64,000 bases of DNA from Hyaloscypha bicolor E (lineage: Eukaryota > Ascomycota > Leotiomycetes > Helotiales > Hyaloscyphaceae), in the NCBI RefSeq assembly GCF_002865645.1, contig NW_020194684.1:5433952-5497951 (forward strand). The letters run 5' to 3'. Positions 1 to 11,093 of this stretch are shown here, piece by piece; the stretch's first letter is position 1; each line of letters starts with the position of its first letter. The notes under the pieces were generated by a model that worked only from the letters and a program-made list of their open reading frames with translations, was not told the DNA's origin and ran no database searches. The position numbers were made by a program, and so were the translations under genes.

Positions 1-301
1 ATGGAGGCAACCCTCGGCGTCGACCTCTACCGTCCTGCAAAGCAGGTAAACAACAAAATCCGCGAGCCATCCTAGGTGATAACTTCAATGTTCCCACACA
101 CGCAGTCGACTTTCCAGGTGGCAGACATCGGAATCGGAAATCCACAAAAGCTGTACCTGAAGTGTTTGAGGATCAGGAGAATGGAGGCGTAGTTCCACCA
201 GAGGTAGAGCACTTCATGCGCGGTGAAGTCAGTCCGAGCAAGAAGGGAGACCTGGATTGTATCCAAGGATTGTTGTCGTTGAGTCAAGGCAATTGGAGAT
301 A
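1..301 (+). CDS. Possible 3' end of a gene cut by the window edge
   Basis: A likely intron runs from 46 to 105 (donor GTAAAC, acceptor CACGCAG). Joining 1-45 to 106 in the third frame gives an open reading of about 80 codons ending at the TAG at 299-301. That stretch is rich in charged residues and Pro. The first frame instead gives a short ORF from the ATG at position 1 to a TAG at 192. I cannot choose between them without the sequence to the left. No domain was recognised, and chance openness is possible. Confidence 0.25.
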
Positions 302-931
302 GTGGAGCAGACAAAGCTGTGAGGTCTGGGTATGGTATAATGTTGGAATTAGCTTTTGCTGGGCTGCATGGTTGGTGTTGGGATTATGGCCCATGCTTCT
401 CTGTCGATTTTTATTGCCCGATACCATGACTAGAAATGCTGATGATTCACCAGAAGATGATATCTCAAATGTACATCCTTCTCTATCCATTGCGATTCCT
501 GATACTCCATCGGTGCAGTGGCTGTTCTTGCGCCTAGTTTGGCATTCTCTCATCGAATTTCTTCTGCTTCGGTACAAAATAATTTTGCTTGAAAAGCACC
601 CAGCAGGATTGAACTTGACTATCTTGCTGGACATGATTACTCCTGAATAAGCTTGCATATTTGCTTTCATTTTCAGCCATCTTTACAGCTCATAATCTTC
701 AATTGAGGTGCATTTTGCAACTCTATGGCCAGCTTGGACCATTAGCTTTCATTTCAGCCAGCTTCGATAACTCCAATGTTTCTTTGACAGTACCAGTTTA
801 TCTTTCGCACATTGCTTTGGGACATAACCACCCTTTTCGCCCATTTCTCTCATAAGTCCCTGCTTTCCACTCGTCTTTGCACTCCACTTTCATTCGAAAT
901 CACTTCTTTGTCCATCTTTCATAATTGCTTA

Positions 932-1048
932 TTTTCTGCCGGTCTTCGCAACCCGTCCTTCAAACATTATCACTTCCGTTCTGTCCATTTCTGCAAGTCC
1001 TCGTTTTCTGCTGGTCTTCGCAACTGTTCCTTCACACATTATCACTTC
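932..1048 (+). repeat. Two copies of a 45-bp direct repeat, period 72 bp
   Basis: The copies are at 932-976 and 1004-1048. Both begin TTTTCTGCYGGTCTTCGCAA and end CATTATCACTTC, with only a few mismatches. A weaker third copy follows around 1062-1085 (CTCTCGCAACTCCC). The intervening spacer is also pyrimidine-rich. Confidence 0.7.
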
Positions 1049-1410
1049 TTCTACGCCAGCCTCTCGCAACTCCCTATTTTCTGCCCATCTTTTGTATCTC
1101 ACCTCCGTAGGTTGTCACCTGTATACTCATCTTCCATTCAGCAGTGATTGACTTTCAGGTTGATCCTCGGGATTGAATATTCTTTGCTTTCAGAACCCTT
1201 ACTCTCAGCAACCTTCACCCTTGAATATTACGTGGTGGGCTTGGGTCTCTATCACCATTATCCACCACAATCTTTGGAGATTCGTCCTACTTCTTGGCAG
1301 GATTTACTCTCAACTGCCCTATCCTGCTAGGCCATTTGGCTTCAGTGTCCTAGGCTAGCTGAGCCATCTATCTCTACTTCCGACAACCCTCAGAATCCTG
1401 CACGTCCCCC

Positions 1411-1735
1411 CTTGCCAAGGACATCTTTCTTCACCCTCCTAAACCATATTGGACCCTGACTTTACACCTGAGTTTGACTGCTCACACCAGGACTGGAACA
1501 TTCTGCCTTACCTTTTTTGCCACCTTCAGCGTTCACCTTCGCACCGGCAACAAATTGGCAGTCGGATATTCTTCCTAGGCAAGGACATTTGCATTACCGT
1601 TCTACCTCGCCTCCGCTATGGGATTTCTTTTGGCAACTAATTATTTTCCCTAGGCAAGGTCGTTCGGCTTTAGAATACCACATTGCCTTCGCAACTCACC
1701 TCCTTGGCTACCGAAATTTCTTCCAAGGCAATGTC
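1411..1735 (+). repeat. Dispersed CCTAGGCAAGGACATT-like motif
   Basis: Related motifs occur near 1411 (CTTGCCAAGGACATC), 1572 (TTCCTAGGCAAGGACATT), 1646 (TTCCCTAGGCAAGGTCGTT) and 1721 (TTCCAAGGCAATGTC). The spacing of the last three is roughly 75 bp. They look like eroded copies of one tandem unit. Confidence 0.5.
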
Positions 1736-2102
1736 AGCGTCCTTTCACATTTACAACCACCTGGCAGCATTTAACAACCGAAACTTCTTCCTATGTTTCG
1801 ACATTTAGAACCAACAACTGCGACAAAGTAAACATTGACCCTTACCTCTTATGCCGAACTATCCCCCCTATCTCGGATATTTGGCATCATAGCCTCGGAC
1901 AAAAATCGACATCGATCTCCCCGTTTGTCTCGGGTATCCCGTCTGATCCCAAACAGTTGGCATCACAACCTCAGACGACCCCTGATGTGACTTCTACTTC
2001 TCGTCTCGGCTATCCCCACCAACAAAGGACATCAGTATCATTCTCCTAGAACAACTTGGTCAATGTTTTTCACTTGACAAAGGGATCTTTCAACTATCAA
2101 CT

Positions 2103-4269
2103 ATGGATACCGATCCTGGGCCGTTCGAAGAAAGTGACTGCGATTGTAGTGCTGCCAACACGGATTACCGATCCTTCAGCATGGCTGTTGCTTCTGGTAC
2201 ATTAACTACGGGAGATATTATTATTCGTCAACCCCATTCATTTCTTCTCCCGGATCTTACTTTCGTGGCTTCTCAGGTCCAAACACGAATTTCAGCGGAA
2301 GATAGTGGTAAAGATAGCAGTGGACTCGAAATCGAGGGCGGCGGCAGAAATCCCGGGAGGGTGGAAATTGAGGGCGACCATAATGGGGTCAGCGGTTTTG
2401 AGAAGCACAGTGGAGTAGCAAGGATCGCTACGGAAATCTCTACAATGAGAACGGTTACAAACTACACACCTGGTGCAAGAGCCGAGGCCGAGAAGGGAGA
2501 TGAGGGAGAGAGTGAGCTTGAGAATAGGGGTGCAACCGAAATGAGAGTAATGGAAGATACGAAGAGGATTGCAGCCACGTGGAACAAGACACCCACGATA
2601 AGACCAGCAATAACAACGACAATAAAGACTTCGACTGTGAAGCTAAATTACGCAAATCTCTCAACACCAAAATATAGCAATAAGTCCTGGTCTTCAGAGG
2701 ATTCCAACATAGGAGGAGTCATGCTGAACTCGCTAAAGCCCCGTGGTCGCCAAGCGAGCTCGCTTGTCTCCACAGCCCCTATCCGACACGAAATCGTCAC
2801 CGGCTCGGAGTGGAGAGTACTTAGAGACCAGAGCATCTCTCCCACCAACGATGGAGATATGCAAGATTTGCCCAGTGCCACACCTCCTACCAACCATAGA
2901 GTAAAACAAGACTCATCTAATGCAGTCGGTCATACCAATCATCGAGTTATATATTACTCACCCGCTGTCGTCACTCCTAGTAATAGCCGAGCTATACAAG
3001 ACTCACCCGGTGCCGGCACTCCTAGCAATAGCCGAGCTATACAAGACTCACCCGGCGCTGTCTGCCCTTCTAATAGTCGAGTTATACACAACTCACTTAG
3101 TGTAGTTGCTCCTACCAACAATGAAGTTATACAAGACTCACCTGGCTCTGTCTCCCCGGCCCCTTTGCACTTCCACCGCAAGTCCCGCCATGCACAGCAT
3201 GACAATCACCAATCAGTGACTCCTGGACCTTCCACCTGTACCAAGACCCGCAAATACAAGCTCTTGCACACCCCTGATACACCTCTTACACGCCGCCAGA
3301 AAGCAGAGCCCGATATCGAAGCCCTCACCGACAACCTCCAAAACCTGACACTTCGTCGCCCGACCCCTTGGGTCTACTCTCCCGCAGCAGTTCGAAAGGC
3401 ACTCAGCCAATGGAAATACGATGAGCAATGGATGGAGAATGCAGAAAGACTCGAGGCAAAGAATCGATTCCGAGGCATCGACCTGAATTATGGATGGAAC
3501 AGAGCGGCAGCAAATCTTATTAATTCCACGAAAGATGCCGCTTGGGTTGCACCCTACTTTGAGGGGGGACCGGAGATGAGGATGAAGATCACAGAGGCGT
3601 TGAGTAGGTTCAGTTTGTGGTCGCAGCTGGAGCCTATTGAGTGGGATGCGGAGGAGTTGAAGGGGATGTTTGACATGGTTTTTGTTGGGGAGGGATTAGG
3701 TAATTCTGGGTGGGCAAGAAAGCCGGGCAGTTGGTGGGGAACGAGGAAGAAGCTATTTGATGGACATAGGGGCAGAACCTTTCTTGAGGAGCTTGATCTA
3801 TGGGTGAAGGAGATTGAGGATGGGCGGGAGAAGTGGAAGCAAAAGAACAAGGGGAAATTGTTTGCGCTTGGAAGCCTGAAGCGAAAGACGAGCAGTGCAA
3901 AGGCGCAGGTCGATGTTGAGGGTGACGGACGGAGAAAGAGAATCAAGATGCCAAAGACAAAGGCAGAGCAGGTGATGAGCGAAGAGTGGCGTGCAAGGAG
4001 GAGAGTACAGGAGAAGAATGCAGGCAGGTGGACGGATGGGACATTGAGAATGGACCGGATGTGGGCAGCGTTCCATTGTAGGTGTTGGGGGAGAAATCTT
4101 TTCCTATTTGCGACTGTTCCATGAGTTTTTCTTAAGTCAATGTCCTCTCCCGAAACAATCCCAATTGAGCAATTGCTGACTCCCCGGTTACCTAGGGGTG
4201 TTGAATACGGACGATCCGAATCACTACCTTGACCGGCTATGGCCAAAGGAAATTTTTACACGCTCTTAG
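2103..4269 (+). CDS. Unrecognised 682-residue protein with seven 15-residue repeats
   Basis: Two exons: 2103-4077 and 4196-4269. Exon 1 alone stays open to 4124, but the splice gives a better C-terminus (FHWVLNTDDPNHY...) ending at the TAG at 4267-4269. The intron is one of two homologous introner-like copies in the window. Residues 248-352 are seven tandem 15-residue units of the type SNSRAIQDSPGAGTP. The N-terminal half is low complexity and rich in Thr, Ser and charged residues. The C-terminal third (about residue 415 on) is Trp-rich and looks folded, with a basic stretch KRKTSSAK...RRKRIKMPK that could be a nuclear signal. No known family was recognised. Start chosen at the first ATG of the long frame. 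Confidence 0.75.
2844..3158 (+). repeat. Seven tandem 45-bp coding repeats
   Basis: The seven units are in register at 45 bp (15 codons). The two central copies are nearly identical, differing mainly in their last residues. The outer copies are more diverged (TNDGDMQDLPSATPP at the start, TNNEVIQDSPGSVSP at the end). This pattern suggests recent expansion from the centre. Confidence 0.85.
4078..4195 (+). mobile_element. Introner-like intron, copy 1
   Basis: A 118-nt intron with donor GTAGGT and acceptor TTACCTAG. It aligns along its length with the intron at 47870-47993 in an unrelated gene. The last 43 nt match at 36 positions, and the GTRGTGTT..GGGGG start and CTTTTCCT block are also shared. 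Its removal restores a continuous protein (T|GG gives Trp). Confidence 0.7.
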
Positions 4270-5381
4270 TATTAGACTTGGGCGGGCTGGGAAAATGGCG
4301 ATGAGTTCAGCAGATGGAGTGGGCCTGATTTTAGCCTGATCTTAACAAAATATCATTAATCCAAACCACCTTAGTACATTGACAGACTTTGAGCGTACCT
4401 GATTTTGAGGGGCAATGGCCATATTACAGCGACCTTTCTTGATTATCCACTGGATGTCATTGTTCTCGCGATAATTGGAACATTGTGTAATATTTTTGTG
4501 CCCTCAATATGCTTATCTCCGCGGAACATTGAAAAGTTTCATTTATTCAAAAGATTCAAAGGCTCCAGGAACATTGTGGCTTCCTCTCAATCCCAAAGTC
4601 CTACCTTTTAATAACAGTAGGCAATATCAAGTTCAATATACCGAGAATCAAGGTATATCACGGTTACTCTATACCCTCAATGTCCAGTATTTATAGAACA
4701 TTGCGTGACCATATAATCTCGAATGTATTAAAGCTCAAGGAACAATGGATGGCGACATGACTTGGAATGCAGTTACATTTAACATTACGAAGGCGACGGG
4801 CGTTGAAAATCGTCCATTTGCAGACTGCGTGCAAAATTGCCTTGTGCGGAAAGTCGCACTAATCCCCAACGCAACGCAACGCCCAAAATTTTCTATAAGA
4901 GTTTTATATAATAGAAAAATAGTACGTTAATCATTTCCAAGAATTTTATAACGATTAAAGTTTGGGAAAAAATTGCGAGACATTTATAACCGCGTAGCCC
5001 CTAGACTTCCCAAATTCTCGCTTAGCGAGTTAGACGGATTTTAATGCTCACCGCATTCGTAAAGAAGTGAACTGTGCAGCTCGAACGCTCCAAAATCTTA
5101 GGAATACTGAACATTGATATTCCCTGGATATATCAAGATTCCGTCCGGGAATACTTAAATGCTTGTACGAGAACTTTGTATTCTTATATAAGCTTACTGC
5201 AAAATAAAAGTTCTGCCAACTGCCGAGGAAAAGTTAAACATCCGCCAGAGAACTTTGTAAGAGGATTTCAGTATCCCGATGTGTCTTCCTTTCCCAGATC
5301 TCTCAAATACAATGTACCAGCTCCCTCAGCTAAGCCAAGAGTATGAACCATGTGTTCCTCTTGACCTTGAATCCAGGTCCA
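4270..5381. other. AT-rich intergenic stretch, no supported gene
   Basis: Moderately AT-rich, especially 4880-5000. The word GAACATTG recurs near 4477, 4525, 4572, 4696 and 5109, and GAACAATG lies near 4740. A short palindrome CTCGCTTAGCGAG lies near 5018. It may be an eroded repeat element, but no termini or coding remnants could be defined. Confidence 0.4.
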
Positions 5382-6444
5382 TCATGTCAACGCACGTGTA
5401 TCATTATCCTTCATCGTAACTATTTTCCTAATCCCTTCTACGGCTTCAAGGAGACGGATCTGGTTCTTCTCTTCGATAGGCAAGCTAGTATGGAAAAATA
5501 ACTCGAATGACTTCAATCCCCTAATAGCCTTCAGTGCAACGCAGTCTGTGATAACCTTGAGTGCACTCTCGTCGACAGAGACACTCTTTGCTGTGCCCCA
5601 ACCCCAGGAGTTGTAAGGCGGGCCACGATGTATTGTCGAGTGCCAAGGATACAAGCCAAGGTTGAGAGTAAAGTGCTGTAGATTCTTGCAGCTGGCAATC
5701 ATCTCGAATGGTCTTCCACACGCCCGGGGTGATTTGTCATCGAAACACTTCTTGTATATTTGTAGATTCAGATCCAGTTCGATAGTGCGGATTGCGTCCT
5801 TGTGCCGGGGATTAATGACCCACAGATAATTCAGCATCGTCGACGGGCTGGTGAAGGAGAATTTTCGGAACTGGTAGAGCAGACCACTGCCAACAACGTC
5901 TACATAGGCCTGTCGACTTAGGAGATAGAGTGCTTCCGTTTCTTTCGAAGCGTTTCGCCAGTTGCGGTCATAGAATTTACTGCCTTTCTTCCACGGCGTG
6001 ATGGGTGATCCTTTCTCAGGACCGACTGTCCAATCGTCGATCACATGCTCGTAGATTCTGTTGCGACACTCGATGGGTAGTCTGAAGAATCCGGACTTTT
6101 GCGGTGATATAGCCTGAGCCCATGCGAGAGACTGTCATCCAATATTAGCTAGCCGTTTCGAAGTCGATCGAGTGCAGAGTCTTACATGAATTCCGACCTC
6201 TGGCTCTGGAAGCTCTTCGCATTTGACAAATTTTGGTTTCTTCCGGTTATTTCCCCAGCCAGTCACCCGGCTCTTGGTCGGCTTTCGTTTCTTTGGAGGT
6301 GGAGCTTGTGGCTACTTGCAGTCAGCATTATGGAGCTCTCTTTGCTCCGACATGGAAGCCACGTACATTGAAAGCATCGAAACTACCGACTTTCTTCCAA
6401 TGCATTTTGGAGTCCCCTTCGCTTTGCTTTCGTTTGGCTGGCAT
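5382..6444 (-). CDS. 2EXR/F-box-like protein, 317 aa
   Basis: Three exons on the minus strand: 6444-6367, 6311-6186 and 6131-5382. Splices use GTACGT..TAG and GTAAG..CAG, and the total is 318 codons including stop. The N-terminus is basic and Lys/Pro-rich (PKKRKPTK at about 31-38, a plausible nuclear signal). Exon 3 opens with the motif FRLPIECRNRIYEHVI. This is typical of the fungal 2EXR/DUF7730 F-box-like family, and is followed by a beta-rich region including NPRHKDAIRTIELDL. Members are abundant in Pezizomycotina and poorly characterised; some are thought to be ubiquitin-ligase adaptors. Function is inference from the family only. Confidence 0.8.
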
Positions 6445-7194
6445 CTTGATGATCTCCTACTCTGTGATCCTGGTTTTGGGTCTTGTTAGTGGTCTCGACT
6501 TGTTGTGAACCGCAAGAGGTCTGCGAAAGCGACGAGGTCAAATAACTTCAGGTCAATTTTCGAAAATTAAGGCCAAGCCGGAAAATGCCCTCAAAGTGAG
6601 GTTACCTAGGGTGTAGTGCAACTTAGGTCCCGCCGTCAGGCTGAAGCTGGTAGTGAACTACACTTGGTTCTCTGGGACCCGAGCCTTTCAGTGGTTTAGC
6701 GTGGTTCAGCTCAAACGATTGCAATAGATTCAATGTTCAGAAGCTACTGGTAGCACGTAAAATGTGGTCTTGGAGGCCAAGAAGATGATGCGGAATGGAA
6801 AATTCGGATTAGGCTCTGCACGAAGTCACTCACTCGCGTCGGAGTTGCTTCAGCCTTGTGCGCGCAGGCAGCAGCGCCTACAAAAATTAAGACTCACGGG
6901 CTGCTTGCCTCTCCTAACCCGCTCAGAACAGTCTTGATTGGTCTGTTTATTTCCCGATGTAAAGTGGGGAGCCTCAACAGTTGGGACAGGGGCACAAGCA
7001 ATTCATGAACAACTTCAAACGATATGGAGCGTCATTAGCACTGGACGAGCCAGCAGAGTCTTGTATTTAATCGTCTCGTCTAAAACGCCTTTCCTAGGGT
7101 GAACGCCACCAATGCATCCGCGAATGAAATGAAACCGAGTTTCAAAAACCCAGTGACCAGCACGGAATGAAAGCGTTGCAATATGTGGATAACT
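6445..7194. other. Intergenic, nothing recognised
   Basis: This lies between the divergent-side upstream region of the 2EXR-like gene and the 3' end of the NAD kinase gene. Short open frames here lack coding character. No repeat or RNA gene was seen. Confidence 0.5.
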
Positions 7195-9084
7195 CTAACC
7201 CTCGAGCAAGCTCATGGCCGTTCGAGGAGGGCTAGCACTATCGCTGCAATCTTCGCTTGTGCCGTACGCAGAATCGTCAAAATCAATGTCCCACTCATCG
7301 CCTTGCTCTTCGTTCTCTTCCAGACCGTCCCATCCTTTCTGTGCTGCACCTCTGGTGTTCCATTTCAGAGATGTAGACACACTTTCGAACCATTCCGAAC
7401 CAGATTTCATTACGGTAGGGAATGGGTATTGAGACGCAGCGATTGTGATATGATCACCTTGCTTGAGCTCCACGCGATTTTTGCCGTCAAAGGAGCAGTA
7501 GGCTGTGGCACGGGAGTTGCGAGGAATAGAGACTCGAAGCAGAAGACTGTCCGAAAGAACCATAGGTCTGAAGGAAAGGGTGTGTGGGCAAATTGGGGTA
7601 AGAAGAATTGCCGGGATATCAGGGTGGACAAGAGAGCCACCCGCTGACAGAGAGTAGGCTGTCGAACCAGTTGGTGTGGCGAAAATGCAACCGTCGGCCT
7701 GGACTACGGTGAGGAGTTCGTTGTCTCCGTACAACTCAAGGTTTGAGACGTAGGGAGATGGTCCACGGTCAATGACAAGCTCATTGAGAACCTCAAATTG
7801 CTCGGCCTCTTCCATGTCTTGACCGGAGACGCCACCTTTGTAGACAGTGCATGTGAAACGCATACGCATGCTTACTCGCATGCCATCCTCTCCCATCACC
7901 TTGTTCAACTGCTCTTTGAATTTGTCGTATTCAAAGTTGGTCAAGAATCCGAGGCTGCCGAGACTGAATGACAATATTGGGGGAACGATCCCTTGGAAAA
8001 GCCAAGACGTGAAGAGGACAGTGCCATCACCTCCAAGGGTGAGGACCAGGTCAAACTTCTCGGGTTGGTTCCGACACATCTCGGGTCTCCAGTATCGCAA
8101 GAGATGTTGTAAGCGAGGATGCGCCTCCAAAATATCAGCAGCACCAAACCGTTTCGACGTCTTGAGTTTGGCATCAACGTAGACAGTAACACCAAGCTCG
8201 GATCCGTATCTGGGAGTGCTCATAAGCCACATCGCAAGCTCCTTCGTCAAGTTGACCAATTGATTGTCTCTCGCTTTAGTAACGATCATGACATTACGGA
8301 CCGCCCTTTTCATTGGACGACGTTGTAGTTGTTTTGATATTTCTCGGACACCAGTAGCCGTTGCGAGCAGCCGAGAGTGGGAAATCCATTCGTTCCCCTG
8401 GATCTCTTCGAGAACTTTGTCGATGTTGAGGACATCATCAAATCGTTCGTGATAGAAGCAGGGCGATTGTAGGGCAGTGAAACGAGGAGTTGTTGGGGTT
8501 CCGGCCCTGTCCGTGAGGCTTGACAAGGCGGCCGACAGTTTTTGGGAGGAGGCAGTCCCAGGTCGATGCTCCATCTGTTTATGTGCGGCAATCATGCTGG
8601 ACAAGGATAAGTTTTGCGGGTTGTGATTCCTGCCAGCGGATGCCAATGCCTTTATGATTGTTTGCCTGGGTATGGACTCCACGGACAGAGCGTTCTTGCG
8701 GTGCCCGAAGGCAGGCTTAAATGAAGCTGGAAACACGGGTGATGAGGGAAGGGACGCGGAGTCGTTCGGGGAATTCTGTCCTACTGTGGTAGCAGCAGAG
8801 AATGAAGATTCGGAGGGGTCATTGTCGAGGTCGTAGGGGTATCTCTTCGTGTTCAATGCGGTGAGGGGATCCGGGGCGTGTTCACGGTGACGCTGGAGCG
8901 ATTCTCCGTGAGAGCTGCTTTTCAAGTCATTAGGATGTGGTGTTGCAAGAGACTGCGCACCTGCGGACTCGTAAGGTGGAGATGGTGGGGATGCCTCATT
9001 AATGGAGGCCAAGGGAAGAGTGTGAGGATTGGTCAGAGCAGGGTGGTGGATCGAATTGGAAGTGGGAGAGCGAATGTCAGCCAT
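7195..9084 (-). CDS. NAD+ kinase (ATP-NAD kinase), 629 aa
   Basis: Single exon from the ATG at 9084. The first ~220 residues are Ser/Pro-rich and probably disordered. The catalytic domain follows and carries the signature GGDGT (351-355) after FDLVLTL, the NE/D motif VLNELVIDRG (432-441) and the Gly-rich ATPTGSTAYSLSAGG (470-484). It phosphorylates NAD+ to NADP+ and so supplies NADPH. Length and architecture resemble the cytosolic Utr1/Yef1 group rather than mitochondrial Pos5, since no clear presequence is seen. The C-terminus is acidic. Confidence 0.95.
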   Translation of the reverse strand: MADIRSPTSNSIHHPALTNPHTLPLASINEASPPSPPYESAGAQSLATPHPNDLKSSSHGESLQRHREHAPDPLTALNTKRYPYDLDNDPSESSFSAATTVGQNSPNDSASLPSSPVFPASFKPAFGHRKNALSVESIPRQTIIKALASAGRNHNPQNLSLSSMIAAHKQMEHRPGTASSQKLSAALSSLTDRAGTPTTPRFTALQSPCFYHERFDDVLNIDKVLEEIQGNEWISHSRLLATATGVREISKQLQRRPMKRAVRNVMIVTKARDNQLVNLTKELAMWLMSTPRYGSELGVTVYVDAKLKTSKRFGAADILEAHPRLQHLLRYWRPEMCRNQPEKFDLVLTLGGDGTVLFTSWLFQGIVPPILSFSLGSLGFLTNFEYDKFKEQLNKVMGEDGMRVSMRMRFTCTVYKGGVSGQDMEEAEQFEVLNELVIDRGPSPYVSNLELYGDNELLTVVQADGCIFATPTGSTAYSLSAGGSLVHPDIPAILLTPICPHTLSFRPMVLSDSLLLRVSIPRNSRATAYCSFDGKNRVELKQGDHITIAASQYPFPTVMKSGSEWFESVSTSLKWNTRGAAQKGWDGLEENEEQGDEWDIDFDDSAYGTSEDCSDSASPPRTAMSLLEG

Positions 9085-11093
9085 TTCGATTTTCGAGGCC
9101 TACACAAACGGGCCGGTCGGTCGGCAGTCGGGATTTGCCAAAACAGTAAGCGCAGGGGATCGGCGATAAGGTTAAGCTATCCGAGCACGACAGTTACACT
9201 GCGCAATGTCCGTGGGACAGAAAATCTCATGTGACGTGGTGGCTCTGTATCAAAAATGCGAGGCAAGACGAGGCGATGCGAGCGACCGTGAGGTGTGTCC
9301 GAACGGCAACTTGCACTCGTCGCCCGGGTAGAATCTCGTTGTCGAGCTTGGAGTCGATTCGATCCCGCTTTCTCGAGAGCCGAATTAGATTGCGGAGGAT
9401 TTAATACCTGGGGAAGTCGGGTGATGGTGCACTGTTCAACCAAGTCCGAGTCAATGGGCTTTATCCGGCACAATGGGGTGAACTAGAGAAATCATTGGGT
9501 ACGTCAGCTGTGATTCTATGCGGCATTGTGATGAGGGGGGAAGTATTGAGTGAGGTTATGAGAAAGAAGCATCTTGCATCAGATCGGTGATGTGACGTGC
9601 TGTGTGCAAGCCACGAACGAGGTACATGCACTACCCCGCCATCAAATCAACTGCCACATTGACTAACACGGGGCCTCATGTGCAATCGTTCTGGGAAAGA
9701 CATGGGCCAGGACTCCAATAAAATTGTCCGGATGCAGGAGATGAACTCTACTCACTCGACGAAGCGAAGAAGGTTTGATGCAGGATGCCGTGTGTGATGA
9801 TCTTCCTTACTCGTCCACAGAAGTAATCGTGTATGCAGGTGAAAATTTCTGAGATCGGCGCGTGTGCGGTGACGAGTGTGGTGACGAGTGTGGTGACGAG
9901 TGTGGTGATAGTGATAAGCTTTGCAGCCGGGACGAAATGAGGGTCTTGAAATATATAACAAGAACGTAGCAAAAATGTTGGAATTGGATGGCGAAAATGG
10001 TATCTCCAGGTACTGTAAAAAAAGGGATGCTTGGTCTATGGTCTATAAATCGACGCCGGAAAATGCAACAATAAAAGTCTATGTGCGAGAAGTGTGCATG
10101 GCAAAAGCAGAAAGTATAAACAAGGTGCAAGTAGGAACAAAGTGGAAGCACAAGCTACCGGAGCTCTGCTGTGGAAGATGATAGCCGGTGCGATGGGTCT
10201 GGTGAGGAAGTCGGGAGGACAAATTTGGACCCGGACTCGATTTTGTCTTATAGGAGGCGCCAACCTTGGTCTTAGGCCCTTGATCTTCGATTTTTGTAGG
10301 CGAGTTTCGATGTGTCGTCGTCTCAAAGATCACGGGCGTGACAGGCTAGCGTTTTCAGTGAGTGGCTGGCGACAAGTATCAGCCCACCAGGACGAGTGCA
10401 GTGGTGCACAGTGGCGGCATAATGTTTGGAGTCGGGTGGCCAACAAGCGTTGGGTTTATGGGGGACCCCCTTTAGGATAATAGCTCCGGAGCATCAAACG
10501 TAGTTGGAGCTTCGTTATCACTTCCATCTGATAAGACTGAGGCTGGAAAAGCTTCAACGACATGGAGGCGGCAGAAGTCCAGCCTAGATCTCAAAAATAG
10601 GAGGCAGTCACATCCTGAATTTGGCCTTGTGTCAACATTTTCCCGCACATCACAAAGGCGTCGCTAATCCTCGATGTTCATTGGGTTTGAGAGCTGATGA
10701 AACTTCGCCTCAAGTCAGGGGTCCAGGTCTCCAAACAGCCCCACAGCACTGACTACTTGTTACAGCCTAGTCTCCGCGGTCAAGTCCCACGACTTTGCTG
10801 CTCGCGCTATTTTTGTAAACAAATTCGGGGAACAAGGGTCACTCTGTTGGATTCACGGTCCGATCCTTCAGAGGCGGCTATTTAAAAACATTGCCGCCGT
10901 TGAAAGATCGTAAGCTTGGCATCAATGCCATAGCCCCTCATCATCCAGTCCCCCACGACTGCGGTTGCCTCATTGTACCAAACACATCCCGTAGAATGAC
11001 CTTGCCCCTATTGAGGAAGTCGGCCGCTGCCATTGTACCAAAGGATCGTGAAACGTTTGAAAGCTGTGGAGATGATAAGTGTTGCTAAGTCGA
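9085..11093. other. 2-kb intergenic region, no supported gene
   Basis: Contains a short 12-bp tandem repeat (listed separately) and several short open frames on both strands with no recognisable motif. The part next to 9085 is the NAD kinase promoter. No RNA gene was recognised. Confidence 0.5.
9868..9915. repeat. 12-bp tandem repeat, three full units and a partial fourth
   Basis: The unit GGTGACGAGTGT is repeated at 9868, 9880 and 9892. It then decays into GGTGATAGTGAT. It lies in intergenic DNA. Confidence 0.85.

Larger units (their letters stand above)
302..2102. other. Pyrimidine-rich region with degenerate repeats, no supported gene
   Basis: The + strand is strongly C/T-rich from about 650 to 2100. 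It holds several short open frames but none with coding character. Degenerate direct repeats lie inside it (listed separately). It ends directly at the start of the 682-residue gene, so part of it may be that gene's promoter or 5' leader. Confidence 0.5.

Noticed and set aside
3554..4246. 230-residue minus-strand frame
   Set aside because: It overlaps the well-supported C-terminal domain of the repeat-protein gene and has no motif.
10094..10480. 128-residue plus-strand frame
   Set aside because: It lies in non-coding-like DNA with a good mirror frame on the other strand and no recognisable domain.
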